Below are positions 1-6,488 of a DNA stretch of 16,478 bases, piece by piece. Position 1 is the first letter of the stretch; every line of letters begins with the position of its first letter. The notes under the pieces are model-generated. The model was not told the DNA's origin and made no database searches. It saw only the letters and a program-made list of their open reading frames with translations. Source of the stretch: Hungatella sp. UBA3147 (GTDB taxonomy: Bacteria; Bacillota; Clostridia; Lachnospirales; Lachnospiraceae); contig DEYX01000279.1 in NCBI GenBank assembly GCA_002365025.1, positions 1 to 16,478 on the forward strand, given 5' to 3'. The position numbers and the translations under genes are program-made.

Positions 1-68
1 CCATGTACATCGGTGAGGTAACACCTGATGGATATGCCGTTGGCGGAGATGGAGCCTGGCTGCAGTAA
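1..68 (+). CDS. C-terminal end of a cell-wall-binding-repeat protein (5' end outside window)
   Basis: Only the last 22 codons are present, with TAA at 66-68. The visible tail reads TPDGYAVGGDGAWLQ before the stop. This closely matches the tail of the secreted protein at 7681-8241 (TPDGYKVGADGSWIQ). Such DGxW/Y-rich ends are typical of choline-binding or cell-wall-binding repeat proteins, so this is probably the end of an exported surface protein. Nothing can be said about its N-terminal part or catalytic function. A hairpin at 103-139 follows closely and could terminate it. Confidence 0.7.
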   Translation, partial: MYIGEVTPDGYAVGGDGAWLQ

Positions 69-102
69 GGATACGATGAAAAGCAGCAGTTTTCGTTTAC
101 TG

Positions 103-139
103 GAAAGGGAAAGTGTGCATATCCTTTGCTTTCCCTTTC
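103..139 (+). terminator. Hairpin after the first gene, likely terminator
   Basis: GAAAGGGAAAG (103-113) is perfectly complementary to CTTTCCCTTTC (129-139), giving an 11-bp stem with a 15-base loop. It lies 34 bases after the stop of the partial gene. There is no long T run after the stem; the stem's own 3' arm is T-rich. It probably separates that gene from the next one. Confidence 0.55.
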
Positions 140-188
140 TATAAAGAAATCCTGACAAAGCACAATTGAAAAAGGGGATAATAAACCT

Positions 189-692
189 ATGATAAAAAGC
201 GAAGAAATGCAGAGCATCTGCCGCAGCATGACTGTAACAGACCGGGTCAGTACGATGCTCATCTGTTTTCATGGAAAAAAGGAGGGAAATTTATATGGTG
301 AAATTCTTAACTGCTATATAGAAGGACCTGTATGGTTTTCCGATATAGGTGATTTAATGCTGAAGCTGGATGAGATATGCGACTGGGTTGGAACTCCCCA
401 GCCTACCACTAATCCAAGGTTTCTTAATAAAAAAATGTCAGAAGAATATGCACACAGAACCAAAGGAAAAAACAAAATACCAGTAAAGGCAAAAATTCAG
501 CTGCAGGATAGTTTGACCCTAAGTAGCCGTGCGGTTCATGCAAAAGAAACATTGATTGTCAAAATAGAACATCGCCAGAACGCAAGTTTGCAGGGAATAG
601 TGGCCGGAAGACTGACATCCAGAAATTATGTAGCATTCCGAAGCGCTTTAGAGCTGATGCGCATGATAAGAGAGATTGCAGTAAGAACGTAA
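189..692 (+). CDS. Hypothetical protein, 167 aa, family not recognised
   Basis: I do not recognise a named domain. The reading frame opens with ATG and is preceded by an AAAGGGG run with a rather long 11-base spacing, so translation may be weak. The protein is soluble-looking, with no signal peptide or membrane segment. A motif-rich core at about residues 37-65 (ILNCYIEGPVWFSDIGDLML and the following DEICDWVGTPQ) looks like a conserved globular domain. A basic, Lys/Arg-rich middle (about 70-105) follows, and the C-terminal helix (FRSALELMRMIREI) is amphipathic. It stands alone between a partial surface-protein gene and convergent 3D-domain genes, and context gives no functional clue. It may be a family restricted to Lachnospiraceae, but that is inference. 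Confidence 0.7.
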   Translation: MIKSEEMQSICRSMTVTDRVSTMLICFHGKKEGNLYGEILNCYIEGPVWFSDIGDLMLKLDEICDWVGTPQPTTNPRFLNKKMSEEYAHRTKGKNKIPVKAKIQLQDSLTLSSRAVHAKETLIVKIEHRQNASLQGIVAGRLTSRNYVAFRSALELMRMIREIAVRT

Positions 693-734
693 GATACGGA
701 AATGGACCATAGGGTCCTATGTGATAAATATTAT

Positions 735-769
735 AAAGCCCGGAGAAAAGAAAATCTTCACCGGGCTTT
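735..769. terminator. Shared hairpin between convergent genes
   Basis: AAAGCCCGG (735-743) pairs with CCGGGCTTT (761-769), a 9-bp GC-rich stem with a 17-base loop. It lies between the stop of the plus-strand gene at 692 and the stop of the minus-strand 3D gene at 786, so it can serve both. The run after the stem is T-rich but interrupted on the minus strand (TTTATAATATTTAT) and short on the plus strand. Confidence 0.65.
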
Positions 770-785
770 CCTGCTGGGATTTGTA

Positions 786-1508
786 TTACTGAACGAGGTA
801 GATTTCTGCACTCCTGGTGCCATAAGCACGGGTCTCGCCATGAGTATTGAAGAATATATCAATGTGGTTCCCTTTGACTCCGCCTCCGCAATCCTCTGCC
901 GTATAGACGACTCCGTTTATCATGATGCGGCTGCCGTAAGGAATGACCCTTGGGTCAACAGAGATGGTATGGTTTGCGGTTGCAATGGTTCCAGTGCTGG
1001 TACGTCCTCCCCAGCCTCCGGAGCATTTGCGGCAGGAGCAGTAGGCCGTGGTTTTAAAAACTCCCAGGGAACGAAGAGTGGAGGTGCTGTTTTGAAGACT
1101 TGCGGCAGCGGCAGCACCTACCCCATGTACTCTGGTACCGGAAAGCTTCTGACCTCCTGTATAGGCCTCGACCAAATAGGTGCCGTCTCCGTAGGAACTC
1201 CAGGGAACCGGCATTTCAAAGCCATAATTACCAGTTCCGTTTGATACAAGATCCTCCCGGTACTTGGAGGCGGTGGTGGTTAGTTCTGCTACGACCTGTC
1301 CGTTAGACTGATTGGTAATGACAATCTTTACTTCTGCCGCAGAGTTTGGATCAGAACTGTTTAGGGCCCAGCCCCTGACGTTGTTCTCATCAGCATTGTC
1401 AATAATGCCTGCTGTCTGGGCCGCCAAAACGTTCCATGCACTTATTAAGAAAAATGTCATCATTAGTAAGGTTCCGAGGAACCAGTGAATTCGGTTTGTT
1501 TTACTCAT
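786..1508 (-). CDS. Secreted 3D-domain protein with N-terminal Ig-like region
   Basis: This is a 240-residue exported protein. The start at 1508 (MSKTNRIHW) is chosen because GGAAG sits 10 bases upstream; an in-frame ATG 13 codons earlier has no such site. Residues 1-29 form a signal peptide (basic N-end, hydrophobic core, cleavage near VLA-A). Residues about 31-125 look like a beta-sandwich module (VRGWALN, YREDL, YGFEMPVPW motifs). The C-terminal 92 residues are a 3D domain, named for three conserved aspartates, here about D185, D206 and D217. This domain is shared with YocH/YuiC-type and Rpf-like muralytic enzymes (double-psi beta-barrel fold). A Y-C-x-C-x-x-C motif (C157, C159, C162) precedes the catalytic region and is absent from the neighbouring paralogue. 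The likely role is peptidoglycan cleavage or remodelling outside the cell, inferred from the family. It has its own promoter and a WalR-like box. Confidence 0.85.
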   Translation of the reverse strand: MSKTNRIHWFLGTLLMMTFFLISAWNVLAAQTAGIIDNADENNVRGWALNSSDPNSAAEVKIVITNQSNGQVVAELTTTASKYREDLVSNGTGNYGFEMPVPWSSYGDGTYLVEAYTGGQKLSGTRVHGVGAAAAASLQNSTSTLRSLGVFKTTAYCSCRKCSGGWGGRTSTGTIATANHTISVDPRVIPYGSRIMINGVVYTAEDCGGGVKGNHIDIFFNTHGETRAYGTRSAEIYLVQ

Positions 1509-1530
1509 ATTACAAATACTTCCTTTCTTT

Positions 1531-1587
1531 TTTACAATCTGTAACAAGTTTTAATATATTTATAATTATATGTAACAGATTTGTAAT
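1531..1587. promoter_or_regulatory. WalR-like box and inverted repeat upstream of 3D gene
   Basis: Positions 1571-1587 on the plus strand read TGTAAC-AGATT-TGTAAT, an exact match to the published WalR (YycF) consensus TGTWAH-N5-TGTWAH. A second copy lies in opposite orientation at 1531-1546 (TGTTAC-AGAT-TGTAAA on the minus strand) with a spacer one base shorter. Together they form an imperfect inverted repeat across an AT-rich centre. A TATAAT on the minus strand (1570-1565) abuts the first box. In Bacillus, WalR controls cell-wall hydrolases including 3D-domain proteins. The same repeat could instead fold as an mRNA hairpin before the start codon. Confidence 0.45.
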
Positions 1588-1606
1588 AAATGAGGTACAA
1601 GTAAAC

Positions 1607-1634
1607 ATTTTACACATTTTTCCAATTTTGTCAA
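1607..1634 (-). promoter_or_regulatory. Promoter for the 240-aa 3D protein gene
   Basis: On the minus strand TTGACA (1634-1629) and TAAAAT (1612-1607) are separated by 16 bases, a good housekeeping-type promoter. It lies about 100 bases upstream of the start codon, which leaves a leader that contains the inverted WalR-like boxes. A weaker alternative is the TATAAT at 1570-1565 without a clear -35. Confidence 0.55.
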
Positions 1635-1644
1635 GGTTAAGACG

Positions 1645-1686
1645 AAAAAAACCGCAGATGCAGTGAATTAATTCACTGTTCTGCGG
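1645..1686 (-). terminator. Intrinsic terminator of the 189-aa 3D protein gene
   Basis: CCGCAG (1652-1657) pairs with CTGCGG (1681-1686), and inside it an 18-base perfect palindrome (CAGTGAATTAATTCACTG) extends the stem. On the minus strand the stem is followed by seven T residues (positions 1651-1645). This is a classic Rho-independent terminator, 18 bases after the stop of the minus-strand gene that ends at 1704. Confidence 0.9.
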
Positions 1687-1703
1687 CTTCATATGGGCAT
1701 TTC

Positions 1704-2273
1704 CTACTGTTCAATGACTGCAAATAATTCTTTTGTCTGCCTTCCAAAATCCAGCGCTTCCCTGCGGCTTGCAAAGAAAATATCGATTTTATTTCCCTTT
1801 ACGCCGCTTCCGATATCTTCAACGGTATAAACGATGTCGTCGATCATGACCTTTGTTCCAAGCGGAAGAAGTGTGATATCTGCAGATATGGTATGCTGCG
1901 GCTGCGGTATCGTGCCGGAATAGGTACGGCTCTGTTTGCCGTTGCTTTCGCCAGGACAATATGCAGTGGCGGAGAAGAGTCCCAGGGATTCACCCTTTTG
2001 ATAAACCGGTTTTGCCGGTTCTTCCGGCTTTACAGGTTCGGTTTCTTTTTTCTTAATGCCAGGTCCGATTTCCTCAGTACTGGCTGATGCCGTCTGATTT
2101 TCCGTGCTGGTTTGTATGGTTTGGTGATCCGTTCCAGAGTTTTCGGACTGTACTTGATTTACGGTTTGGTCATTTCCTGTAGTCTCGGCTGCCAGTGCAG
2201 TTGTAGACAACAGCAGGATACAAAGAAGTGTCAGGAATCCGGTGATCCTCTTTTTCCCTGAAAAACTATTCAT
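1704..2273 (-). CDS. Secreted 3D-domain protein, 189 aa
   Basis: This is an exported protein with a strong ribosome site (GGAGGT, 6 bases before ATG). Residues 1-28 form a signal peptide ending TALA-A. Residues about 30-95 are a low-complexity linker, first Thr/Gln/Asn/Ser-rich and then Lys/Glu/Pro-rich, probably spanning the wall. The last 92 residues are a 3D domain: TAYCPG, HTISAD (D132), GTKVMI, VEDIGSGVKGNKIDIFF (D153 and D164), FGRQ. The three aspartates are present. Unlike the downstream paralogue, it has one cysteine in place of the C-x-C-x-x-C motif and no Ig-like module. The family suggests a peptidoglycan-cleaving or remodelling role; the substrate is unknown. It is monocistronic, with its own promoter at 2398-2425 and a strong terminator. 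Confidence 0.85.
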   Translation of the reverse strand: MNSFSGKKRITGFLTLLCILLLSTTALAAETTGNDQTVNQVQSENSGTDHQTIQTSTENQTASASTEEIGPGIKKKETEPVKPEEPAKPVYQKGESLGLFSATAYCPGESNGKQSRTYSGTIPQPQHTISADITLLPLGTKVMIDDIVYTVEDIGSGVKGNKIDIFFASRREALDFGRQTKELFAVIEQ

Positions 2274-2289
2274 AATTTACCTCCAAATG

Positions 2290-2375
2290 GATCAATCGGA
2301 TATGCAGGCATATCCAGTTGATTCACAAGCTCAAGGTTGTAAGACATCTTTCCTTCAACCTTACCTCGCAATTGT
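2290..2375 (-). promoter_or_regulatory. Structured 5' leader of the 189-aa 3D gene
   Basis: The roughly 115-base leader holds two hairpins on the minus strand. One pairs AAGGTTG with CAACCTT (plus-strand positions about 2332-2364, 16-base loop). The other is GGATATG/CATATCC with a CCTG tetraloop (2298-2315), extended by ATCAA/TTGAT flanks, and sits just before the GGAGG site. It could regulate translation. I do not recognise it as a known riboswitch class and could not find ydaO-type conserved blocks. Confidence 0.35.
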
Positions 2376-2397
2376 GTTGTTATGGTGTCTAATTACC

Positions 2398-2425
2398 ATT
2401 ATATTACAAAAGTGTTAAAAGTCAA
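2398..2425 (-). promoter_or_regulatory. Promoter of the 189-aa 3D gene, with WalR-like half-match
   Basis: On the minus strand TTGACT (2425-2420) and a perfect TATAAT (2403-2398) are 16 bases apart. The spacer itself reads TTTAAC-ACTTT-TGTAAT (2419-2403), which matches the WalR consensus TGTWAH-N5-TGTWAH at 11 of 12 defined positions. A regulator bound there would lie directly on the promoter. Confidence 0.6.
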
Positions 2426-2523
2426 GAAAATAATGTCAACAGCTTTGTAATATTTCATTTAGAATTAAGGAAAAATGTACAAACAGGACATAAAAACTTC
2501 ATCAAAAAGTTTTTAGGAATGTA

Positions 2524-2552
2524 TTGACAAAAGTAGAAAAAAAGAATATATT
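2524..2552 (+). promoter_or_regulatory. Vegetative promoter of the hrcA operon
   Basis: TTGACA (2524-2529) and TATATT (2547-2552) are separated by exactly 17 bases, matching a housekeeping sigma promoter. The expected start site near 2559 lies just before the CIRCE operator, so HrcA bound to CIRCE would block initiation or early elongation. Confidence 0.85.
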
Positions 2553-2566
2553 ATGAAAAGAAGATG

Positions 2567-2593
2567 TTAGCACTCCCAAACGTTGAGTGCTAA
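2567..2593 (+). promoter_or_regulatory. CIRCE operator (HrcA binding site)
   Basis: The sequence is TTAGCACTC-N9-GAGTGCTAA, identical to the CIRCE consensus in both arms. It lies between the promoter and hrcA. HrcA bound here represses the operon; heat stress and loss of active HrcA relieve repression. It is the only CIRCE in the window, so grpE, dnaK and dnaJ depend on this one or on readthrough. Confidence 0.97.
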
Positions 2594-2624
2594 CAAAAAA
2601 GACTCAGAAAGGAAGTGGGGCAGT

Positions 2625-3674
2625 TTGAGTGACAGAGATCAGCTGGATGAGCGGAAAGTAACTATATTAAAAGCCATCATCAAAACTTATCTGGAAACCG
2701 GAGAACCGGTAGGTTCCCGTACCATATCAAAGTATACGGATTTGAACTTAAGTTCTGCTACCATCCGGAATGAGATGTCTGATCTGGAGGAGCTGGGATA
2801 TATCATGCAGCCTCACACCTCCGCCGGAAGGATTCCTTCAGACAGAGGATACCGCTTTTATGTGGACCAGATCATGCAGGAAAAAGAAGAGGAAGTCACT
2901 GAGATCAAGGATATGATGTTAAAGCGTGTGGACCGGGTAGAACTTTTGCTAAAACAGATGGCAAAGCTTCTCGCCCAGAACACCAATTACGCTGCAATGA
3001 TCAGCGCGCCCCAATTCCACCGGAACAAACTGAAGTTTATCCAGCTCTCCAAGGTTGATGAAGAAAAGCTTCTTGTAGTGATCGTGGTGGAGGGAAATAT
3101 CATTAAGAATACCATGATTCCCATTCATACGGAATTAGATGACGAAGGACTTCTGAATCTTAACATTCTTCTTAACAATGCCCTTAACGGGCTGACCATA
3201 GAGGAGATCAATCTTGAAGTGATCAGCAGGATGAAGGATCAGGCGGGACCCCACTGTGATGTGGTGGACCGGGTTCTGGGCGAGGTGGCTGCCGCTATCC
3301 GGGGTGATGATGAAGACCTTCAGATTTATACCAGCGGGGCCACGAACATTTTCAAGTATCCGGAGTTAAGTGACGGAGAAAGGGCCAGTAAGCTTATCGG
3401 TACGCTGGAACAGAAGGATCTTTTGCAGGGGCTGATTGATGATATGAACAGCTCGGAGAGCGGATCCGGAATCCAGGTATACATCGGCGATGAGACACCT
3501 GTTAAGGCAATGAAGGATTGCAGCATTGTAACCGCCAACTATGAACTGGGCGAAGGCTTAAGGGGTACCATTGGAATCATTGGTCCGAAACGGATGGATT
3601 ATGAAAAGGTTCTCAGCACATTGCGTAATCTCATGACGCAGCTGGATACCATTTTGAAAAAAGATGAAAGGTAA
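2625..3674 (+). CDS. hrcA: Heat-inducible transcription repressor HrcA
   Basis: HrcA represses class I heat-shock genes by binding CIRCE; GroEL assists its folding in studied species. An earlier in-frame TTG at 2583 lies inside CIRCE. I prefer the TTG at 2625, which has AAAGGAAG 9 bases upstream and leaves CIRCE untranslated, giving 349 residues, close to the family's usual length. Residues about 9-80 are the winged-helix DNA-binding domain (GEPVGSRTISK, SSATIRNEMSDLEELGY, HTSAGRIPSDRGYRFYVD, all hallmark motifs). The rest is the GAF-like dimerisation part, ending with the conserved GTIGIIGPKRMDYEKV. No ATG start is available nearby. The gene leads the operon, with an 11-base gap to grpE. Confidence 0.97.
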   Translation: MSDRDQLDERKVTILKAIIKTYLETGEPVGSRTISKYTDLNLSSATIRNEMSDLEELGYIMQPHTSAGRIPSDRGYRFYVDQIMQEKEEEVTEIKDMMLKRVDRVELLLKQMAKLLAQNTNYAAMISAPQFHRNKLKFIQLSKVDEEKLLVVIVVEGNIIKNTMIPIHTELDDEGLLNLNILLNNALNGLTIEEINLEVISRMKDQAGPHCDVVDRVLGEVAAAIRGDDEDLQIYTSGATNIFKYPELSDGERASKLIGTLEQKDLLQGLIDDMNSSESGSGIQVYIGDETPVKAMKDCSIVTANYELGEGLRGTIGIIGPKRMDYEKVLSTLRNLMTQLDTILKKDER

Positions 3675-3685
3675 AGGGTAGAGCA

Positions 3686-4336
3686 TTGAGCAAGGAAGAT
3701 GTGAAAACAGATGAGAATCTGGCAGATGAGACTGTTCATACAGAGGATGCCGTTTTCGCTGAAAAAGAAATAGAAGGTGCAGAAGCCTGCGGGGACGATG
3801 GAACCCAGGAACATGTTCCGGAAGAAGAAATGGCTGAAGAGGGTTCCAAAGAAGAATCCGGAAAAAAGGGCCTTTTCGGAAAAAAGAAAGAGAAGAAAGA
3901 CCCTAGGGATGAAAAAATAGAGGATCTGACAGACCGCCTTCAGAGGTCCATGGCTGAATTTGATAATTACCGCAAGAGAACAGAAAAAGAAAAGTCAGCC
4001 ATGTTTGAAATCGGAGCAAAGGATATCGTTGAACGGATCCTTCCGGTAGTTGATAATTTTGAAAGAGGCCTGGCAGCCATATCTGAGGAGGAAAGAAACG
4101 CTCCTTTTGCAGATGGAATGGAAAAGATATATAAACAGCTTATGAAAACGCTGGAAGAAGCCGGCGTAAAACCCATTGAAGCGGTTGGAATGCCTTTTGA
4201 TCCCAATTTCCATAATGCAGTAATGCATATTGAAGATGAGTCACTGGGTGAAAATATAATCTCCCAAGAGCTTCAGAAGGGTTACACTTACCGTGACAGC
4301 GTGGTAAGGCATTCCATGGTGCAGGTGGCTAATTAG
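3686..4336 (+). CDS. grpE: Nucleotide exchange factor GrpE
   Basis: GrpE releases ADP from DnaK and resets its substrate cycle. The start is TTG with AAGGG 7 bases upstream; no better ATG exists. The 216 residues begin with a long acidic, probably disordered arm (about 1-50), then a Lys-rich patch (GKKGLFGKKKEKK). The dimeric coiled coil follows (about 70-100, including MAEFDNYRKRTEKEK), then the four-helix part (DIVERILPVVDNFERGL). The C-terminal beta-wing contacts DnaK (GVKPIEAVGMPFDPNFHNAVM, YTYRDSVVRHSMVQVAN). The acidic arm is longer than in E. coli GrpE. It is co-transcribed with hrcA; 110 bases separate it from dnaK. Confidence 0.97.
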   Translation: MSKEDVKTDENLADETVHTEDAVFAEKEIEGAEACGDDGTQEHVPEEEMAEEGSKEESGKKGLFGKKKEKKDPRDEKIEDLTDRLQRSMAEFDNYRKRTEKEKSAMFEIGAKDIVERILPVVDNFERGLAAISEEERNAPFADGMEKIYKQLMKTLEEAGVKPIEAVGMPFDPNFHNAVMHIEDESLGENIISQELQKGYTYRDSVVRHSMVQVAN

Positions 4337-4360
4337 TAAGATAGCATCAGGAAGCGGATA

Positions 4361-4400
4361 ATACATTCCAGGTATACCTTAAGCCTAATATAGGCAGGAA
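4361..4400 (+). repeat. Two-hairpin intergenic element, copy A
   Basis: It lies between grpE and dnaK. It has a degenerate first stem ending GGT, the shared core ATACCTTAA, then GCC-taatata-GGC (4383-4395), followed by AGGAAAAAGG. The core and layout recur at 11311-11350 and 12569-12613. It ends 51 bases before the dnaK start. Confidence 0.5.
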
Positions 4401-4446
4401 AAAGGTAATCATTTATATTTTGTTTATTAAATAGGAGGAAAAAACT

Positions 4447-6303
4447 ATGGGCAAGATCATTGGTATTGACTTAGGTACAACAAATAGCTGCGTGGCCGTT
4501 ATGGAAGGCGGTAAACCAGTTGTTATTCCAAACAGCGAAGGCGTAAGAACCACACCATCCGTTGTAGCATTTACAAAGAACGGAGAGAGGTTAGTCGGCG
4601 AGCCCGCTAAGCGTCAGGCAGTAACTAACTCTGACCGTACCATCTCTTCCATCAAAAGACATATTGGTACAGACTACAAGGTAGCGATTGACGGAAAAAA
4701 TTACAGTCCTCAGGAAATTTCTGCTATGATCCTTCAGAAATTAAAAGCAGATGCAGAGGCTTATTTGGGAGAAAAAGTAACCGAAGCGGTTATTACCGTA
4801 CCGGCATATTTTAACGATGCACAGCGTCAGGCAACCAAGGATGCAGGTAAGATTGCAGGTCTTGATGTAAAGCGTATCATCAACGAGCCGACAGCAGCAG
4901 CTCTGGCTTATGGACTTGACAATGAAAAAGAGCAGAAGATCATGGTATATGACTTAGGCGGCGGTACCTTCGACGTTTCCATTATTGAAATCGGCGACGG
5001 TGTCATCGAAGTTCTCTCCACCAACGGCGATACCCGTCTGGGCGGTGATGATTTTGATAACCGTGTCACCCAGTGGATGGTAGATGAATTTAAGAAGGCA
5101 GAGGGCGTTGACTTATCCGGCGATAAGATGGCTATGCAGAGATTAAGAGAAGCTGCTGAGAAGGCAAAGAAGGAATTATCCTCTGCAACGACCACCAACA
5201 TCAACCTTCCGTTTATCACTGCTACTTCAGAAGGACCAAAGCATCTGGATATGAACCTGACCAGAGCAAAATTTGATGAGCTGACATTAGATCTCATCGA
5301 GCGCACTGCGGTTCCGGTACAGAATGCATTAAGAGATGCGGGCATTACTGCATCAGAATTAGGAAAAGTATTGTTAGTAGGCGGATCTACCCGTATGCTG
5401 TCTGCACAGGAGAAAGTAAAACAGCTGACAGGCAAGGAGCCTTCCAAGTCCTTGAACCCGGATGAATGTGTTGCCATCGGAGCCAGCATCCAGGGCGGTA
5501 AGCTTGCAGGTGATGCAGGCGCAGGCGATATCCTGCTTCTGGATGTAACTCCCCTTTCCTTATCCATTGAGACCATGGGCGGTGTTGCTACCAGACTGAT
5601 CGAAAGAAATACGACGATCCCCACAAAGAAGAGCCAGATCTTCTCCACAGCGGCTGATAACCAGACAGCGGTTGATATCCACGTGGTACAGGGTGAGAGA
5701 CAGTTTGCAAGAGATAATAAGACATTAGGCCAGTTCCGTCTGGATGGAATTCCACCTGCAAGAAGAGGCGTTCCTCAGATCGAAGTCACTTTTGATATTG
5801 ATGCCAATGGTATCGTAAATGTTTCCGCTAAGGACTTAGGAACAGGCAAGGAACAGCATATTACCATTACATCCGGCTCCAACATGTCTGATTCTGATAT
5901 TGATAAGGCAGTTAAGGAAGCAGCTGAATATGAGGCTCAGGATAAGAAACGTAAGGAAGGCATTGACGCAAGAAACGATGCAGACTCCATGGTATTCCAG
6001 ACAGAGAAGGCTCTGCAGGAAGTAGGAGACAAGATCGATGCAAACGATAAGGCAACTGTGGAAGCGGACTTGAATGCATTAAAAGAGGCAGTTAACAGAG
6101 CTCCAATCGATGATATGACGGATGCTCAGATTGAAGATATCAAGGCAGGCAGAGAAAGACTGATGAACAGTGCTCAGGCTTTATTTGCAAAAGTTTATGA
6201 GCAGGCTCAGGGCGGAGCCCAGGGCGCAGGACCTGACATGGGAGCAGATAATGCAACCTATCAGGACAGCGATGTAGTTGACGGCGATTACAAAGAGGTG
6301 TAA
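4447..6303 (+). CDS. dnaK: Molecular chaperone DnaK (Hsp70)
   Basis: This is a 618-residue cytosolic ATP-dependent chaperone. A strong AGGAGG site precedes ATG. The nucleotide-binding domain shows IGIDLGTTNSCVAVMEGG (about 4-21), VPAYFNDAQRQATKDAG, IINEPTAAALAYGLD, DLGGGTFDVSI and LLVGGSTRM. The linker and substrate domain include DVTPLSLSIETMGGVATRLIERNTTIP, and a helical lid and acidic tail (ending DGDYKEV) follow. The segment after KRHIG is about 24 residues shorter than in E. coli DnaK, the known Gram-positive-type deletion. GrpE and DnaJ, encoded on either side, drive its cycle. It is transcribed from the CIRCE-controlled promoter, and a hairpin after it may lower expression of dnaJ relative to dnaK. 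Confidence 0.99.
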   Translation: MGKIIGIDLGTTNSCVAVMEGGKPVVIPNSEGVRTTPSVVAFTKNGERLVGEPAKRQAVTNSDRTISSIKRHIGTDYKVAIDGKNYSPQEISAMILQKLKADAEAYLGEKVTEAVITVPAYFNDAQRQATKDAGKIAGLDVKRIINEPTAAALAYGLDNEKEQKIMVYDLGGGTFDVSIIEIGDGVIEVLSTNGDTRLGGDDFDNRVTQWMVDEFKKAEGVDLSGDKMAMQRLREAAEKAKKELSSATTTNINLPFITATSEGPKHLDMNLTRAKFDELTLDLIERTAVPVQNALRDAGITASELGKVLLVGGSTRMLSAQEKVKQLTGKEPSKSLNPDECVAIGASIQGGKLAGDAGAGDILLLDVTPLSLSIETMGGVATRLIERNTTIPTKKSQIFSTAADNQTAVDIHVVQGERQFARDNKTLGQFRLDGIPPARRGVPQIEVTFDIDANGIVNVSAKDLGTGKEQHITITSGSNMSDSDIDKAVKEAAEYEAQDKKRKEGIDARNDADSMVFQTEKALQEVGDKIDANDKATVEADLNALKEAVNRAPIDDMTDAQIEDIKAGRERLMNSAQALFAKVYEQAQGGAQGAGPDMGADNATYQDSDVVDGDYKEV

Positions 6304-6331
6304 ACTAGTCTGGTCAGCAGACAGGACTTTT

Positions 6332-6364
6332 GGAAAAGTGTTGTAGCGATACAGCACTTTTTCC
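6332..6364 (+). terminator. Hairpin with GNRA loop after dnaK (terminator or attenuator)
   Basis: GGAAAAGTGTTGTA (6332-6345) pairs with the strand ending at 6364, leaving a GCGA tetraloop and one bulged T. This is a stem of about 14 bp. The CTTTTT run lies in the 3' arm, so the core GTGTTGTA stem followed by Ts looks like a Rho-independent terminator. Since dnaJ follows with no clear promoter, partial readthrough or mRNA processing seems likely. Confidence 0.6.
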
Positions 6365-6488
6365 GAATTTCTTCAGGCAAGAGTTCCTCAGCAAAGACGA
6401 GAGAAGACAAAGGCTTTCAGTTGCCCTGATGGGTATTTGGGAACTTAGCCGTTCGGTGAGCCGAAGGTGAATCGAATTTTCTTAATCT
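6365..6488 (+). ncRNA. Structured dnaK-dnaJ spacer, pseudoknot-capable
   Basis: TCAGGCAA (6373-6380) is complementary to TTGCCCTGA (6421-6429) with one bulge, and AGTTCC (6382-6387) to GGAACT (6440-6445). The order a-b-a'-b' makes the two helices interlock as an H-type pseudoknot or act as alternatives. A third hairpin TTCGG-TGAG-CCGAA (6452-6465) follows, 41 bases before the dnaJ start. I could not assign it to a known RNA family. It may be a cis-regulatory leader, an mRNA-stability element or chance pairing. Confidence 0.4.

Noticed and set aside
702..1244. Open frame of 180 codons on the plus strand opposite the first 3D gene
   Set aside because: The minus-strand frame encodes a clear signal peptide and 3D domain with a good ribosome site; the plus-strand frame is Ser/Gly-rich, has no ribosome site and matches nothing recognisable.
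2490..2513. AAAAACTT/AAGTTTTT hairpin before the hrcA promoter
   Set aside because: The stem is entirely A/T-rich apart from one pair, and no gene ends nearby on either strand; probably chance in AT-rich DNA.
4908..5648. Long minus-strand open frame inside dnaK
   Set aside because: It is a shadow of the strongly constrained dnaK coding sequence; no ribosome site or recognisable motif.
6365..6488. T-box or other known riboswitch upstream of dnaJ
   Set aside because: The T-box antiterminator sequence and other known conserved cores I could recall are not present; kept only as an unassigned structured spacer.
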